The notes beneath the pieces are model-generated. The model worked only from the letters and a program-made list of their open reading frames with translations, had not been told where the DNA came from and did no database searches. Shown here in pieces: positions 49,507 to 58,847 of a stretch of 64,000 nucleotides of DNA; position 1 is the stretch's first letter, and every line of letters starts with the position of its first letter. The position numbers and the translations under genes are program-made. Where the stretch lies: contig NZ_CP104965.1 in the NCBI RefSeq assembly GCF_025452235.1, forward strand, positions 2,600,501 to 2,664,500, read 5' to 3'. The stretch comes from Devosia neptuniae (GTDB taxonomy: Bacteria; Pseudomonadota; Alphaproteobacteria; Rhizobiales; Devosiaceae).

Positions 49507-50208
49507 TTAGACCATCAAATGCCGCCGCACCTCCGGCAGGTCGAGATCGCTGGCGGGGCCTGAATGCTGGATTTCGCCGCGATCCATCACATAGATGTCG
49601 TCGGCGATTTCGCGACAGAAATCGAGGAATTGTTCAACCAGTAGAATGGTCATGCCTTTTTCGTCGCGCAGGAATTGCAGCGCCCGGCCGATATCCTTGA
49701 TGATGGAGGGCTGGATACCCTCGGTCGGTTCGTCGAGCACCAGGACTTTGGGTCGAGTGACCAGCGCACGGCCAATGGCCAATTGCTGTTGCTGGCCACC
49801 CGAGAGGTCGCCGCCCCGCCGGCTCAACATGGATTTGAGCACGGGGAACAGCTCGAAAATGTAAGTGGGAATGTTGCGGTCGGCCCGCTTGAGGCCGGCA
49901 TAGCCGGTTTCGAGGTTTTCCTTGACCGTCAGCAGCGGGAAAATCTCGCGGCCCTGCGGCACATAGCCGATGCCCATGCGCGCGCGGCGATAGGGCGGGG
50001 ACTTTTTCAGCACCTGATCGCCAAAGGTGATGTCGCCCGCCGAGATCGCATTGATCCCGGTGATGGCCCGCAGCGTCGATGATTTGCCGACCCCGTTGCG
50101 GCCGAGCACGGCGGTGATGCGATTGGGCTTGCACTCGAGCGACACGGCCTTGAGCGCCTGGGCGGCGCCGTAATGCAGGTCGATGGATTGGATGGAAAGG
50201 GCGGTCAT
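49507..50208 (-). CDS. urtE: Urea ABC transporter ATP-binding protein UrtE
   Basis: The 233-residue LivF-type ATPase has Walker A (GRNGVGKSS), the segment GIGYVPQGREIFPLLTVKEN, the signature DLSGGQQQQLAIGRALV and Walker B (VLVLDEPTEGIQPSI). The E-G-I-Q-P-S ending and position mark it as UrtE rather than LivF. It is 1 base after urtD and is the last gene of the urt operon. Confidence 0.95.
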   Translation of the reverse strand: MTALSIQSIDLHYGAAQALKAVSLECKPNRITAVLGRNGVGKSSTLRAITGINAISAGDITFGDQVLKKSPPYRRARMGIGYVPQGREIFPLLTVKENLETGYAGLKRADRNIPTYIFELFPVLKSMLSRRGGDLSGGQQQQLAIGRALVTRPKVLVLDEPTEGIQPSIIKDIGRALQFLRDEKGMTILLVEQFLDFCREIADDIYVMDRGEIQHSGPASDLDLPEVRRHLMV

Positions 50209-50209
50209 G

Positions 50210-50959
50210 TCAGCGTCCCAAATAACGTTCGATCACCACCGGATTGGCGCTGACTTGTCCGAGACTCCCCTCGGCCAGCACCGAGCCTTCGGCCAGGCAG
50301 GTGACGCGGGAGCCGAGGTCGCGCACAAAGCTCATGTCGTGTTCCACGACCACGACCGAACGCGTGGTGGCGATTTGCTTGAGCAGTTTGGCGGTTTCAA
50401 CCGTCTCGCTGTCGGTCATGCCGGCAACCGGTTCATCGACCAGCAGCAATTTGGGGTCCTGTGCCAGCAGCATGCCGATTTCGAGCCATTGCTTTTGCCC
50501 ATGGCTGAGATTGGCGGCGAAGTCGTTTTTGCGGGCCGAGAGGCGCACCGTGTCGAGGATTTCATCAATGCGGGCGACGTCGTCGGCGCTGGCCGAATAG
50601 AACAGGGTCGCGAAGACCCCGCGCGGCTTTTTCAGCGCCATTTCGATATTGTCCCACACAGTCTGGCTCTCGAACACGGTGGGTTTCTGGAACTTGCGGC
50701 CGATGCCCAGATTGGCGATGGCCGCTTCATCGAGCTTGGTAAGGTCGGTGCGCCCGTCGAACAGCACTTCGCCCGAGTCAGGGCGCGTCTTGCCGGTAAT
50801 GATGTCCATCATCGTGGTCTTGCCGGCGCCATTGGGGCCGATAATGGCCAGCATTTCGGCGGGCCGCACGATAATCGAGAGATTGTTAATCGCCTTGAAG
50901 CCATCGAAGGCGACCGAGACGCCGTCGAGATAGAGCATGGTGTCGCTGGCCTTGGCCAT
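50210..50959 (-). CDS. urtD: Urea ABC transporter ATP-binding protein UrtD
   Basis: The ATG at 50959, 4 bases past the urtC stop, gives 249 residues starting MAKASDTMLYLDGVSVAFDG; the open frame upstream is a shadow of urtC. Walker A is GPNGAGKTT, the signature LSHGQKQWLEIGMLLA and Walker B LLLVDEPVAGMTDSE. The Ser-His-Gly-Gln-Lys-Gln-Trp form of the signature is typical of UrtD. Confidence 0.95.
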   Translation of the reverse strand: MAKASDTMLYLDGVSVAFDGFKAINNLSIIVRPAEMLAIIGPNGAGKTTMMDIITGKTRPDSGEVLFDGRTDLTKLDEAAIANLGIGRKFQKPTVFESQTVWDNIEMALKKPRGVFATLFYSASADDVARIDEILDTVRLSARKNDFAANLSHGQKQWLEIGMLLAQDPKLLLVDEPVAGMTDSETVETAKLLKQIATTRSVVVVEHDMSFVRDLGSRVTCLAEGSVLAEGSLGQVSANPVVIERYLGR

Positions 50960-50963
50960 GGTC

Positions 50964-52184
50964 TTACTCCGCGGGCTTGATTTGGGCGGTTTCGACCAGC
51001 ATGGTCGCGGGGTCTTCGCCGCGTTCGGCGGCTTGCGAGGTCTCGGGCGAACTCGGTTGCAGCGCCGCATTGGGTGGCGCCTGTTCGCGCTTCGTCGTCA
51101 TCGTCCGCCATTGGCCGATCAGCCCGACAATGCCCTTGGGCATGAACAGCGTGACGAAGACGAAGAGCGCGCCCAGGGCAAAGAGCCAGAATTCGGGCAG
51201 GGCGCTGGTGAAATAGGATTTGCCCAGATTGACCAGGATGGCCCCGATAATCGGCCCGATAATGGTGCCGCGGCCGCCCACTGCCGTCCAGATCACCACT
51301 TCGATGGAATTGGACGGCTCGAATTCGGACGGGTTGATAATGCCCACCTGCGGCACATAGAGCGCGCCGGCAATGCCCGCCATGATGGCCGAGGCGGTGA
51401 AGGCGAAGAGTTTTACATATTCCACGCGATAGCCGAGGAACCTTGTGCGGCTTTCGGCGTCGCGGATGGCGATCATGACCTTGCCCAGCTTGGAATTGAC
51501 GATCATCGAGCAGATGAAGACCGACAGCGCCAGCGCAATGGCGGTCGCGGCAAAGAGCGAGACGCGCGTGGTTTGGGCCGCGATGGGCTGGCCCAGAATG
51601 TCCTTGAAGTCGGTCAGGCCATTATTGCCGCCAAAGCCCATATCATTGCGGAAGAAGGCCAGCAGCAGGGCAAAGGTCATCGCTTGGGTGATGATGGAGA
51701 GATAGACGCCCGTGACGCGGCTGCGGAAGGCGAGGAAGCCGAAGACAAAGGCGAGAATGCCCGGCACCAGCACGACCATGAGCATGGCGAACCAGAAATT
51801 GTCGAAGCCCAGCCAATACCAGGGCAATTCCTTGTAGTTGAGGAACACCATGAAATCGGGCAGCGTGGGATTGCCATAGACGCCGCGTGGGCCGATCTGG
51901 CGCATCAGATACATGCCCATGCCATAGCCGCCCAGCGCGAAGAAGGCGCCATGGCCCAGCGAAAGAATGCCGCAATAGCCCCAGACCAGATCGAGCGCGA
52001 GCGCCAGCATGGCGTAGCTGAGATATTTGCCGAACAGCGACACCAGATAGGTCGGCACATAGCCGAACTGGCCGGGCGAGAGCAGCAGATTGCTGGCCGG
52101 AACGAGAATGGCGGCGGCAATCAGAATGCCGATCAGCCACCAGGCTTTGGTGTCCAAAGCGCGGAACAGGGCTTGCGTTAGCAT
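50964..52184 (-). CDS. urtC: Urea ABC transporter permease UrtC
   Basis: A 406-residue LivM-type permease with about ten spans. The region LDLVWGYCGILSLGHGAFFA and the long NPTLPDFMVFLNYKELPWYW loop are characteristic of UrtC, as is WTAVGGRGTIIGPIIGAILV. The last 40 residues are a hydrophilic tail rich in Pro, Ala and Glu. It is 34 bases after urtB. Confidence 0.95.
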   Translation of the reverse strand: MLTQALFRALDTKAWWLIGILIAAAILVPASNLLLSPGQFGYVPTYLVSLFGKYLSYAMLALALDLVWGYCGILSLGHGAFFALGGYGMGMYLMRQIGPRGVYGNPTLPDFMVFLNYKELPWYWLGFDNFWFAMLMVVLVPGILAFVFGFLAFRSRVTGVYLSIITQAMTFALLLAFFRNDMGFGGNNGLTDFKDILGQPIAAQTTRVSLFAATAIALALSVFICSMIVNSKLGKVMIAIRDAESRTRFLGYRVEYVKLFAFTASAIMAGIAGALYVPQVGIINPSEFEPSNSIEVVIWTAVGGRGTIIGPIIGAILVNLGKSYFTSALPEFWLFALGALFVFVTLFMPKGIVGLIGQWRTMTTKREQAPPNAALQPSSPETSQAAERGEDPATMLVETAQIKPAE

Positions 52185-52218
52185 GACGTGGCTCCGTTAC
52201 GGCGGAAGGTGGTGCGGC

Positions 52219-53847
52219 TCATTGCTCGATCGCCCTTCCCTTGAGGGCAAACAGGCCGCGGGGCCGGCGCTGGATGAAGAGGATGATCATGACCAGGATC
52301 AGGATTTTGCCGAGTACGGCGCCGGCATAGGGTTCGAGGAATTTGTTGGCGACGCCGAGGGTGAGTGCGCCGACCAGCGTGCCCCACAGATTGCCCACCC
52401 CGCCGAACACCACGACCATGAAGCTGTCGATGATGTAGCCCTGGCCTAGATTGGGCGAGACATTGTCGATCTGGCTGAGCGCCACGCCGGCGAGCCCGGC
52501 AATGCCCGAACCCAGACCAAAAGTCAGTGCGTCGACCATTGGCGTGCGGATGCCCATGGCCGAGGCCATGCGCCGGTTCTGTGTCACGGCGCGCATTTGC
52601 AGGCCAAGCGGGGTGCGGTTGAGGATCATCAGCAGCATCAGGAAGACTGCGATGGCGAACATGACGATCCAGAAGCGGTTCCAAGTGATCGACAGCCCGT
52701 AAAAGGCCACCGAGCCCGACATCCAGCTTGGATTGGACACCATCTGGTTGGTCGGCCCGAAGATGGTGCGGACCGATTGCTGCAGGATCAACGAAATGCC
52801 CCAGGTGGCCAGCAGGGTTTCGAGCGGCCGTCCATAGAGCCAGCGGATCACGCCGCGCTCGATGGCGATGCCGACCAGCGCGGTAAAGAGGAACGCCGCG
52901 GGCAGGGCGACGGCCAGCGAATACTCGGCCAGTCCCGGCGCATATTGGCGGATCAGGGCCTGCGTCATGAAGGTGGTATAAGCGCCCAGCATGACCATTT
53001 CGCCATGCGCCATGTTGATCACGCCCATGACGCCGAAGGTGATGGCAAGGCCAATGGCCGCCAGCAGCAGCACCGAGCCGAGCGAGATGCCGTACCAGAC
53101 GTTCTGCACCGCGCCCCAGGCCGCCGCATCGCGGTTGAGGCCATCAAGGCTGGCCTGAATATCGGCCTTGAGCGCATCGGGGGCATTGGCCAGGGCGCCA
53201 CGCAGCACGGTGATGGCGGAACTGTCGCCGGATTTGGCGACCACGGGCGCCGCGGCCTCGCGGTCCTCAATGCTGGCGTCCGGGTCCTGCAGTACGATAA
53301 AGGCGCGAGCGGTTTGCATCAGCGTCTTGACGCCGGGATCAGTCTCGGCGGCCAAAGCCTCGTCGAGCAGCGGCAGATTGACCGGGTCGGCATCGCGCAT
53401 GATCGACTGGGTTGCGGCGCGGCGCGTCGCCGGATTGTCGCTGAGCAGCGTCATTTGCCCGATGGCGGAGCGGATGACGCGGCGCAGGTTGTTGTTGACG
53501 CGCACCTTCTCGGCATCGCGGCGGCCCACTTCGCCCAGCTCGGCGCCGGTCAGCGGATCGGTGGTGGCGTAATTGTCGCCCCGGCGCTCGACATAGACGA
53601 CGCGGCCAGTCGATTCGACGACATAGAGGTCACCTTCGGAAAGGGTATTGAGAATGGGGGAGACGCGGGTATCGCCGGTAGCGACGAGGGCAGCAATGGC
53701 CGCTTCGCGGTCAGCGTAGTCGCCGGGGGCCAGAGCGTCGATCAGCGTGGTGAGCTCGGCATCCGATGGCTGGGCCAGGCTGGGCACAATGGCGGTCAGC
53801 AGCATGAACAACGCCAGCAATGCGGCGGACAGTCGCTTGACGGACAT
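52219..53847 (-). CDS. urtB: Urea ABC transporter permease UrtB
   Basis: The ATG at 53847 lies 7 bases past GGAG and gives 542 residues with a signal peptide or first span (MSVKRLSAALLALFMLLTAI). Residues 30-240 form a soluble periplasmic HEAT-like domain; the LivH-type permease domain follows from about 250 (GVINMAHGEMVMLGAYTTFM, ATWGISLILQQSVRTIFGP). The soluble domain is normal for UrtB. It is separated from urtA by 69 bases containing a hairpin. Confidence 0.94.
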   Translation of the reverse strand: MSVKRLSAALLALFMLLTAIVPSLAQPSDAELTTLIDALAPGDYADREAAIAALVATGDTRVSPILNTLSEGDLYVVESTGRVVYVERRGDNYATTDPLTGAELGEVGRRDAEKVRVNNNLRRVIRSAIGQMTLLSDNPATRRAATQSIMRDADPVNLPLLDEALAAETDPGVKTLMQTARAFIVLQDPDASIEDREAAAPVVAKSGDSSAITVLRGALANAPDALKADIQASLDGLNRDAAAWGAVQNVWYGISLGSVLLLAAIGLAITFGVMGVINMAHGEMVMLGAYTTFMTQALIRQYAPGLAEYSLAVALPAAFLFTALVGIAIERGVIRWLYGRPLETLLATWGISLILQQSVRTIFGPTNQMVSNPSWMSGSVAFYGLSITWNRFWIVMFAIAVFLMLLMILNRTPLGLQMRAVTQNRRMASAMGIRTPMVDALTFGLGSGIAGLAGVALSQIDNVSPNLGQGYIIDSFMVVVFGGVGNLWGTLVGALTLGVANKFLEPYAGAVLGKILILVMIILFIQRRPRGLFALKGRAIEQ

Positions 53848-53879
53848 CGGCATTCTCCAGGTGTTGGACGGCAAGAACA

Positions 53880-53904
53880 GGGAAGGCAGCTGGGCCGCCT
53901 TCCC
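53880..53904 (-). promoter_or_regulatory. Intercistronic hairpin between urtA and urtB
   Basis: GGGAAGGC and GCCTTCCC form a perfect 8-bp stem around a 9-base loop, a few bases past the urtA stop. Without a T-tract it is more likely a message-stabilising or attenuating structure than a full terminator. Confidence 0.65.
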
Positions 53905-53916
53905 CGGGATTTCAGC

Positions 53917-55224
53917 TTATGGGGTGGTTGTCGCGCCGCCGCAGGTCATGGTGGCGGTGTTGAAATTGCCGCAGGACAGGGGCGCCCGCCAATCGGCGAT
54001 CAGGGGCTTGGACTCGGGCAGGAAGTCGCTCCACTCGTCGCCCAGCACCAGGCCGGGGGTCTCGTAGACGATGTCGAACTGGCCATCGTCCTGGATTTCG
54101 CCAATCAGCACGGGCTTGGTGATGTGATGGTTCGGCGCCATGGAGGCAAGGCCACCGGACAGGTTCGGCACGGCGACGCCGATGATCGAGTCGATGACAG
54201 CATCGCTATCGGTGGTGCCGGCAGCTTCCACGGCCTTCACCCACATGTTGAAGCCGATATAATGGGCTTCCATCGGATCGTTGGTCACGCGGTCGGTGCT
54301 GCCGATGAAGGCCTGCCAGGCGGCGATGAACTCTTCATTCTCGGGGGTATCGACCGACATGAAGTAGTTCCAGGCGGCCAGGTGCCCCACCAGCGGCGCG
54401 GTGTCGAGGCCGGCCAGTTCTTCCTCACCCACCGAGAAGGCGACGACCGGAATATCGGCGGCATCGATGCCCTGGTTGCCCAGTTCACGGTAGAACGGCA
54501 CGTTGGCGTCGCCATTGATGGTAGAGACCACGGCGGTCTTCTTGCCAGCCGAGCCGAAGGCCTTGATGTCGGAGACGATAGTCTGCCAATCGGAATGTCC
54601 GAACGGGGTATAGTTGATCATGATGTCTTCAGCAGCCACGCCCTTGTCCTTGAGATATTGCTCAAGAATCTTGTTGGTGGTCTGGGGATAGACATAGTCG
54701 GTGCCGGCCAGAACCCAGCGTTCGACGCCTTCTTCGTTGGCCAGGTAATCAACAGCCGGAATAGCCTGCTGGTTGGGCGCGGCGCCGGTATAGAACACGT
54801 TGCGCTGGCTTTCTTCGCCCTCATACTGCACGGGGTAGAACAGCAGGCCGTTCAGTTCCTCGAACACCGGCAGCACGGATTTGCGGCACACCGAGGTCCA
54901 GCAGCCGAACACCACGTCGACCTTGTCGACTTCGATCAACTGGCGGGCGAGTTCGGCGGCCAGCGGCCAATCCGAAGCGATATCGACAACGACCGGCTCG
55001 AGCTGCTTGCCCAGAACGCCGCCCTTCTTGTTCTGCTCGTCGATCAGGAACAGCATGGTGTCCTTGAGCGTGGTTTCCGAGATTGCCATCGTGCCTGACA
55101 GCGAGTGCAGGATGCCCACCTTGATGGTGTCTTCCTGCGCCAGTGCCGGCACGGCTGGCAGGGCGGTTCCGGCCATCAGGCCCAGCGCCATGAGCGTGCG
55201 TAGCAGGCGTTTTCCAGTTGTCAT
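53917..55224 (-). CDS. urtA: Urea ABC transporter substrate-binding protein UrtA
   Basis: The 435-residue periplasmic protein begins with a signal peptide (MTTGKRLLRTLMALGLMAGT, cleaved after PALAQ). The mature part has TIKVGILHSLSGTMAISETT, FGCWTSVCRKSVLPVFEELN and LLFYPVQYEGEESQRNVFYT, the diagnostic UrtA segments of the Leu/Ile/Val-type binding-protein family. GAGGGAC precedes the ATG. It is the first gene of urtABCDE and is divergent from the transporter-kinase hybrid gene, with 245 bases between them. Confidence 0.96.
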   Translation of the reverse strand: MTTGKRLLRTLMALGLMAGTALPAVPALAQEDTIKVGILHSLSGTMAISETTLKDTMLFLIDEQNKKGGVLGKQLEPVVVDIASDWPLAAELARQLIEVDKVDVVFGCWTSVCRKSVLPVFEELNGLLFYPVQYEGEESQRNVFYTGAAPNQQAIPAVDYLANEEGVERWVLAGTDYVYPQTTNKILEQYLKDKGVAAEDIMINYTPFGHSDWQTIVSDIKAFGSAGKKTAVVSTINGDANVPFYRELGNQGIDAADIPVVAFSVGEEELAGLDTAPLVGHLAAWNYFMSVDTPENEEFIAAWQAFIGSTDRVTNDPMEAHYIGFNMWVKAVEAAGTTDSDAVIDSIIGVAVPNLSGGLASMAPNHHITKPVLIGEIQDDGQFDIVYETPGLVLGDEWSDFLPESKPLIADWRAPLSCGNFNTATMTCGGATTTP

Positions 55225-55317
55225 TATTGTCCCTCATTCATTTCGCTTGCCCAACACGCCCCCAGGCGGCGATGGGTCACGGATGCTGACCTTGGGACTA
55301 TTGTTAACGGGGGCGTA

Positions 55318-55333
55318 TACGTCGATTGACGTA
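55318..55333. promoter_or_regulatory. Inverted repeat in the urtA / hybrid kinase intergenic region
   Basis: TACGTC-GATT-GACGTA is a perfect 6-bp inverted repeat with a 4-base spacer. It lies about 95 bases upstream of urtA and 137 bases upstream of the hybrid kinase gene. Short dyads of this kind are typical sites for LuxR/NarL-type response regulators, so it is a candidate target of the regulator at 58834-59763. That link is inference. I see no convincing sigma-54 or NtrC site in the same region. Confidence 0.4.
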
Positions 55334-55469
55334 ACCCGGAGGGAGCGCCCGCGGGTCAGGTGGTGAAAAATGCAGGGCTGGCTTGGCTTTGCGGTGCATT
55401 GCGTGGCAGAGATAACAACGATAGTTTTTTGGGCAGTCCCGCAACGCGATTAACAATTAGACAGGGCCC

Positions 55470-58400
55470 ATGGCGCGGCAGCGAATTATTCCGATCAGGC
55501 GCGAATATAATCGCTGGGTCGCCGACCAGACGCTGGAAGACTATGCGCTGCGCTTTACCGCAAAATCGGCGCGCCGATATTCCAGCGACACCATTTCGCA
55601 AACCGCGATAGGGGCCATCTCGTTCCTGGCGCTCGAAGCCATTGGCGGGGCGATCACGCTCTCCTATGGCACGACCAATGCGATGATCGCGGTGTTGGTC
55701 GCCTCCATCGCCATCCTGCTGGTTGGGGTGCCCATCTCGCGCTATGCGCGGCGGCATGGCGTGGATATCGACCTGCTGACCCGGGGCGCCAGCTTTGGCT
55801 ATATCGGCTCGACTATCACCTCGCTGATCTATGCCAGCTTCACCTTCATCCTTTTCGCGATCGAGGCCTCGATCATGTCGAGCGCCCTGCAATTGGCGTT
55901 CGGGATTCCGCTGTGGATCGGCCATATCATCAGCGCCATCATCGTCATTCCGCTGGTGACGCATGGCGTGCGGATGATCAGCCGGTTCCAGATCTGGACC
56001 CAGCCGATCTGGATCATTCTCAATATCGCGCCGTTCTTTTTCATCGCTTTCATGGATTGGGAAAAGTTCGATCTGTGGCGCGCCTTTGGAGGCCTCGGCC
56101 AACCCGAAGGCGTGGCAGGCAGTATTGCGCCCTTCGATGTCGCCAAATTTGGCGCCGCGTCAGCCGTGATTCTGGCGCTGATGACGCAGATTGGCGAGCA
56201 GGTCGATTTCCTGCGCTTCCTGCCGGCCGATGGCAGCCCAAAGCTCCGCCAGAAGCTGGCAATATTTCTGGCCGGGGCAGGGTGGGTCGTGGTCGGCGCG
56301 CCCAAGCTGCTGGCCGGCTCGTTCCTCGCCTATCTGGCGCTCTCGTCGGGTGTGTCGCCGGAACATGCCTCCGAGCCGGGCTATATGTATTCCATCGCCT
56401 TTGGCTACATGATCCCCAATGAGGTGGTGGCGTTGCTGCTGATGGCCGTGTTCGTGGTGGTCAGCCAGCTCAAGATCAATGTGATGAACGCCTATGCAGG
56501 TTCGCTCGCCTGGTCGAACTTCTTCTCGCGGCTGACCCATAGCCATCCCGGCCGCGTGGTCTGGCTATTGTTCAATGTCGGCATTGCGCTGCTGCTGATG
56601 GAGCTGGGGATTTACCGGCTGCTCGAGGAAACCCTGGGCATTTTCTCGATCATCGCCATGGCCTGGCTGTGTTCGATCTCCGCTGACCTGTTCATCAACA
56701 AGCCGCTGGGCCTGGCCCCGCCCGGCATCGAGTTCAAGCGCGCCCATCTCTATGACATCAACCCCGTGGGTCTGGGGTCCATGCTGCTTTCGGCCGTGGT
56801 GGCGCTGGTGGCTCATTTCGGCGCCTTTGGCGAAATGGCTGCGGCTTTGGCGCCCTATATCGCGCTGGTCGTGGCCCTCATCGCCTCGCCTACCATCGCC
56901 TGGGCCACCAAGGGCAAATATTATCTGGCGCGCAAGCCCCGCAAGCAGTGGCAGAACCTGAAATCAGTCACCTGCTCGATCTGCGAGCATCCGTTCGAGC
57001 CGGAGGATATGGCGTGGTGCCCTGCCTATGCGGCGCCGATCTGCTCGCTCTGCTGTTCGCTCGATGCGCGCTGCCATGACATGTGCAAGCCCAATGCGCA
57101 TTTTCGCGCCCAGACCCGAGCCGTCGCCGCCAGCATCCTGCCCGATTGGGCCATCGACAAGCTGCAAAGCCGGCTGGGGCGCTATGGCATATCGTTCTGC
57201 ATTTCGCTGGCGCTGATCGGCTCGATTCTGGGGCTGATCTACTATTTCGCCGCCGGCGCGGCGCCTGACACCGAGGAAGTGGTGGGCGGCACCATCCTCG
57301 TGGTCTTCTTCGTCTTTGCGGTGGTGGCGGGCATTGTCGCCTGGTTCCTGGTGCTGGCGCATGACAGTCGCCTTGTGGCCGAGGAAGAAAGCTCGCGCCA
57401 GAACACCCTGCTGATGAAGGAAATCGCCGCCCATAACCGCACCGACGCGGCCCTGCAAAAGGCCAAGGAAGTCGCCGAGGCCGCCAATCAGGCCAAGAGC
57501 CGCTATGTGGTGGGCCTCAGCCACGAATTGCGCACCCCGCTCAATGCCGTGCTGGGCTATGCGCAAATCCTTGAGCGCGACGAGACCGTGCCGGCCCCGC
57601 GCCGCGCCTCGGTCAAGGTCATCCGCCGCAGCGCCGAGCACCTGTCCGGCCTGATCGATGGGCTGCTCGACATTTCCCGCATCGAGGCGGGGCGGTTGCA
57701 GGTCTATTCCAACGAGATCAATATCCACGATTTCCTCAGCCAGATCCGCGAAATGTTCCGGCTGCAGGGCGAGGCCAAGGGGCTGGAATTCCGCTACAAG
57801 GTGGCGCCCAACCTGCCGCAATTCGTGCGCACCGATGAAAAGCGGTTGCGGCAGATTCTGGTCAATCTGCTGTCCAACGCGATCAAGTTCACCGATAGGG
57901 GCTTTGTGTCCTTCGAGGTCGCCTACCGCTCGCAGGTCGCCACTTTCACCGTCAGTGATAGCGGCCACGGCATTGGCGAGGCCGATCTCAGCCGGGTGTT
58001 CGAGCCCTTTGTGCGCGGCGAGGCCGAGCGCAATCGGCTGACGCCGGGACTGGGGCTGGGCCTCACCATCACCAAGCTGCTGGCCGAAACGCTGGGCGGG
58101 GAAATCCAGGTGCAGAGCACGCCTGGCACAGGCTCCACCTTCAAGGTGCGCCTGATGCTGGCGCGTGTAGAACGCCCCGCCGCCAAGCCGCATGAAGAGC
58201 TGCGCATCCGCACCTATAGCGGGCCGCGCCGCACCATCATGGTGGTTGACGACAATGCCGAACACCGCGAAATGATGCGCGAATTGCTGGTGCCGCTCGA
58301 TTTCACCGTGCTGACGGCGGTCGATGGTCCCAATTGCCTCACCCTGGTCGAGGCCATCAAGCCGGACCTGTTCTTCGTGGATATTCTGATGCCCGGAATG

Positions 58401-58847
58401 AATGGCTGGGAGCTGGTGGAAAAGCTGCGCGATGGCGGGCAGGGCGCGCCCATCATCATGCTCTCAGCCAATATCGGCGATGGCCTGGGCCAGCCCACGA
58501 CCGATACTGGCCACAACGACAGCATGGCCAAGCCGCTCAATTATGGACAGTTGCTCGACAAGCTTGGCGCGCATCTGGGCATCAGCTGGGTTGAGGATCA
58601 AGCGGCTGTGGATGCTCCGGTGACCCCGGCGGCCGACATTGTTTCGCCCGGTGCCGATGTGGTTGGCGAGCTTCTGGCGCTGGGCGAGATCGGTCATGTC
58701 CGCGGCATTGATGCGCGGCTCTCGGCGCTGGCCGATGATCCGCGCCATGGTCCGCTGGTCGCGGCTTTGCGCCAGCAGATCGAAACCTACGATTTCGACG
58801 GCTATGCCGCGATCCTCAACAGCGTGGGCGAAAATGAGCGAAGTTGA
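55470..58847 (+). CDS. NCS1-type transporter fused to a hybrid histidine kinase (transporter-sensor hybrid)
   Basis: One uninterrupted 1125-residue frame joins several modules. Residues 1-485 are a 12-span nucleobase:cation symporter-1-like permease (ISQTAIGAISFLALEAIGG, LTRGASFGYIGSTI, MTQIGEQVDFLRFLP). Residues 500-540 are a Cys-rich cluster (CSIC, WCPAY, CSLCCSLDARCHDMC). Two more spans lie at 573-593 and 605-630, then a coiled coil (632-675), HisKA with SHELRTP (His685), HATPase with N-box (Asn803) and DSGHGIG (830-836), and a receiver with Asp971 and Lys1021. A 60-residue helical tail follows (1062-1118), with no HPt motif. It is divergent from urtA and overlaps its response regulator by 14 bases. 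It may sense urea or another nitrogen compound; that is inferred from position. Confidence 0.92.
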   Translation: MARQRIIPIRREYNRWVADQTLEDYALRFTAKSARRYSSDTISQTAIGAISFLALEAIGGAITLSYGTTNAMIAVLVASIAILLVGVPISRYARRHGVDIDLLTRGASFGYIGSTITSLIYASFTFILFAIEASIMSSALQLAFGIPLWIGHIISAIIVIPLVTHGVRMISRFQIWTQPIWIILNIAPFFFIAFMDWEKFDLWRAFGGLGQPEGVAGSIAPFDVAKFGAASAVILALMTQIGEQVDFLRFLPADGSPKLRQKLAIFLAGAGWVVVGAPKLLAGSFLAYLALSSGVSPEHASEPGYMYSIAFGYMIPNEVVALLLMAVFVVVSQLKINVMNAYAGSLAWSNFFSRLTHSHPGRVVWLLFNVGIALLLMELGIYRLLEETLGIFSIIAMAWLCSISADLFINKPLGLAPPGIEFKRAHLYDINPVGLGSMLLSAVVALVAHFGAFGEMAAALAPYIALVVALIASPTIAWATKGKYYLARKPRKQWQNLKSVTCSICEHPFEPEDMAWCPAYAAPICSLCCSLDARCHDMCKPNAHFRAQTRAVAASILPDWAIDKLQSRLGRYGISFCISLALIGSILGLIYYFAAGAAPDTEEVVGGTILVVFFVFAVVAGIVAWFLVLAHDSRLVAEEESSRQNTLLMKEIAAHNRTDAALQKAKEVAEAANQAKSRYVVGLSHELRTPLNAVLGYAQILERDETVPAPRRASVKVIRRSAEHLSGLIDGLLDISRIEAGRLQVYSNEINIHDFLSQIREMFRLQGEAKGLEFRYKVAPNLPQFVRTDEKRLRQILVNLLSNAIKFTDRGFVSFEVAYRSQVATFTVSDSGHGIGEADLSRVFEPFVRGEAERNRLTPGLGLGLTITKLLAETLGGEIQVQSTPGTGSTFKVRLMLARVERPAAKPHEELRIRTYSGPRRTIMVVDDNAEHREMMRELLVPLDFTVLTAVDGPNCLTLVEAIKPDLFFVDILMPGMNGWELVEKLRDGGQGAPIIMLSANIGDGLGQPTTDTGHNDSMAKPLNYGQLLDKLGAHLGISWVEDQAAVDAPVTPAADIVSPGADVVGELLALGEIGHVRGIDARLSALADDPRHGPLVAALRQQIETYDFDGYAAILNSVGENERS

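Noticed and set aside
52219..53847. UrtB with a foreign N-terminal domain as a novel fusion
   Set aside because: A soluble periplasmic domain before the LivH-type permease part is normal for bacterial UrtB, so this is not unusual.
55380..55405. Possible sigma-54 promoter (CTGGCTTGGCTTTGCGG) before the hybrid kinase
   Set aside because: The GG and GC elements are 9 bases apart instead of 10, and the -24 motif lacks the usual TGGCAC. Not good enough to call.
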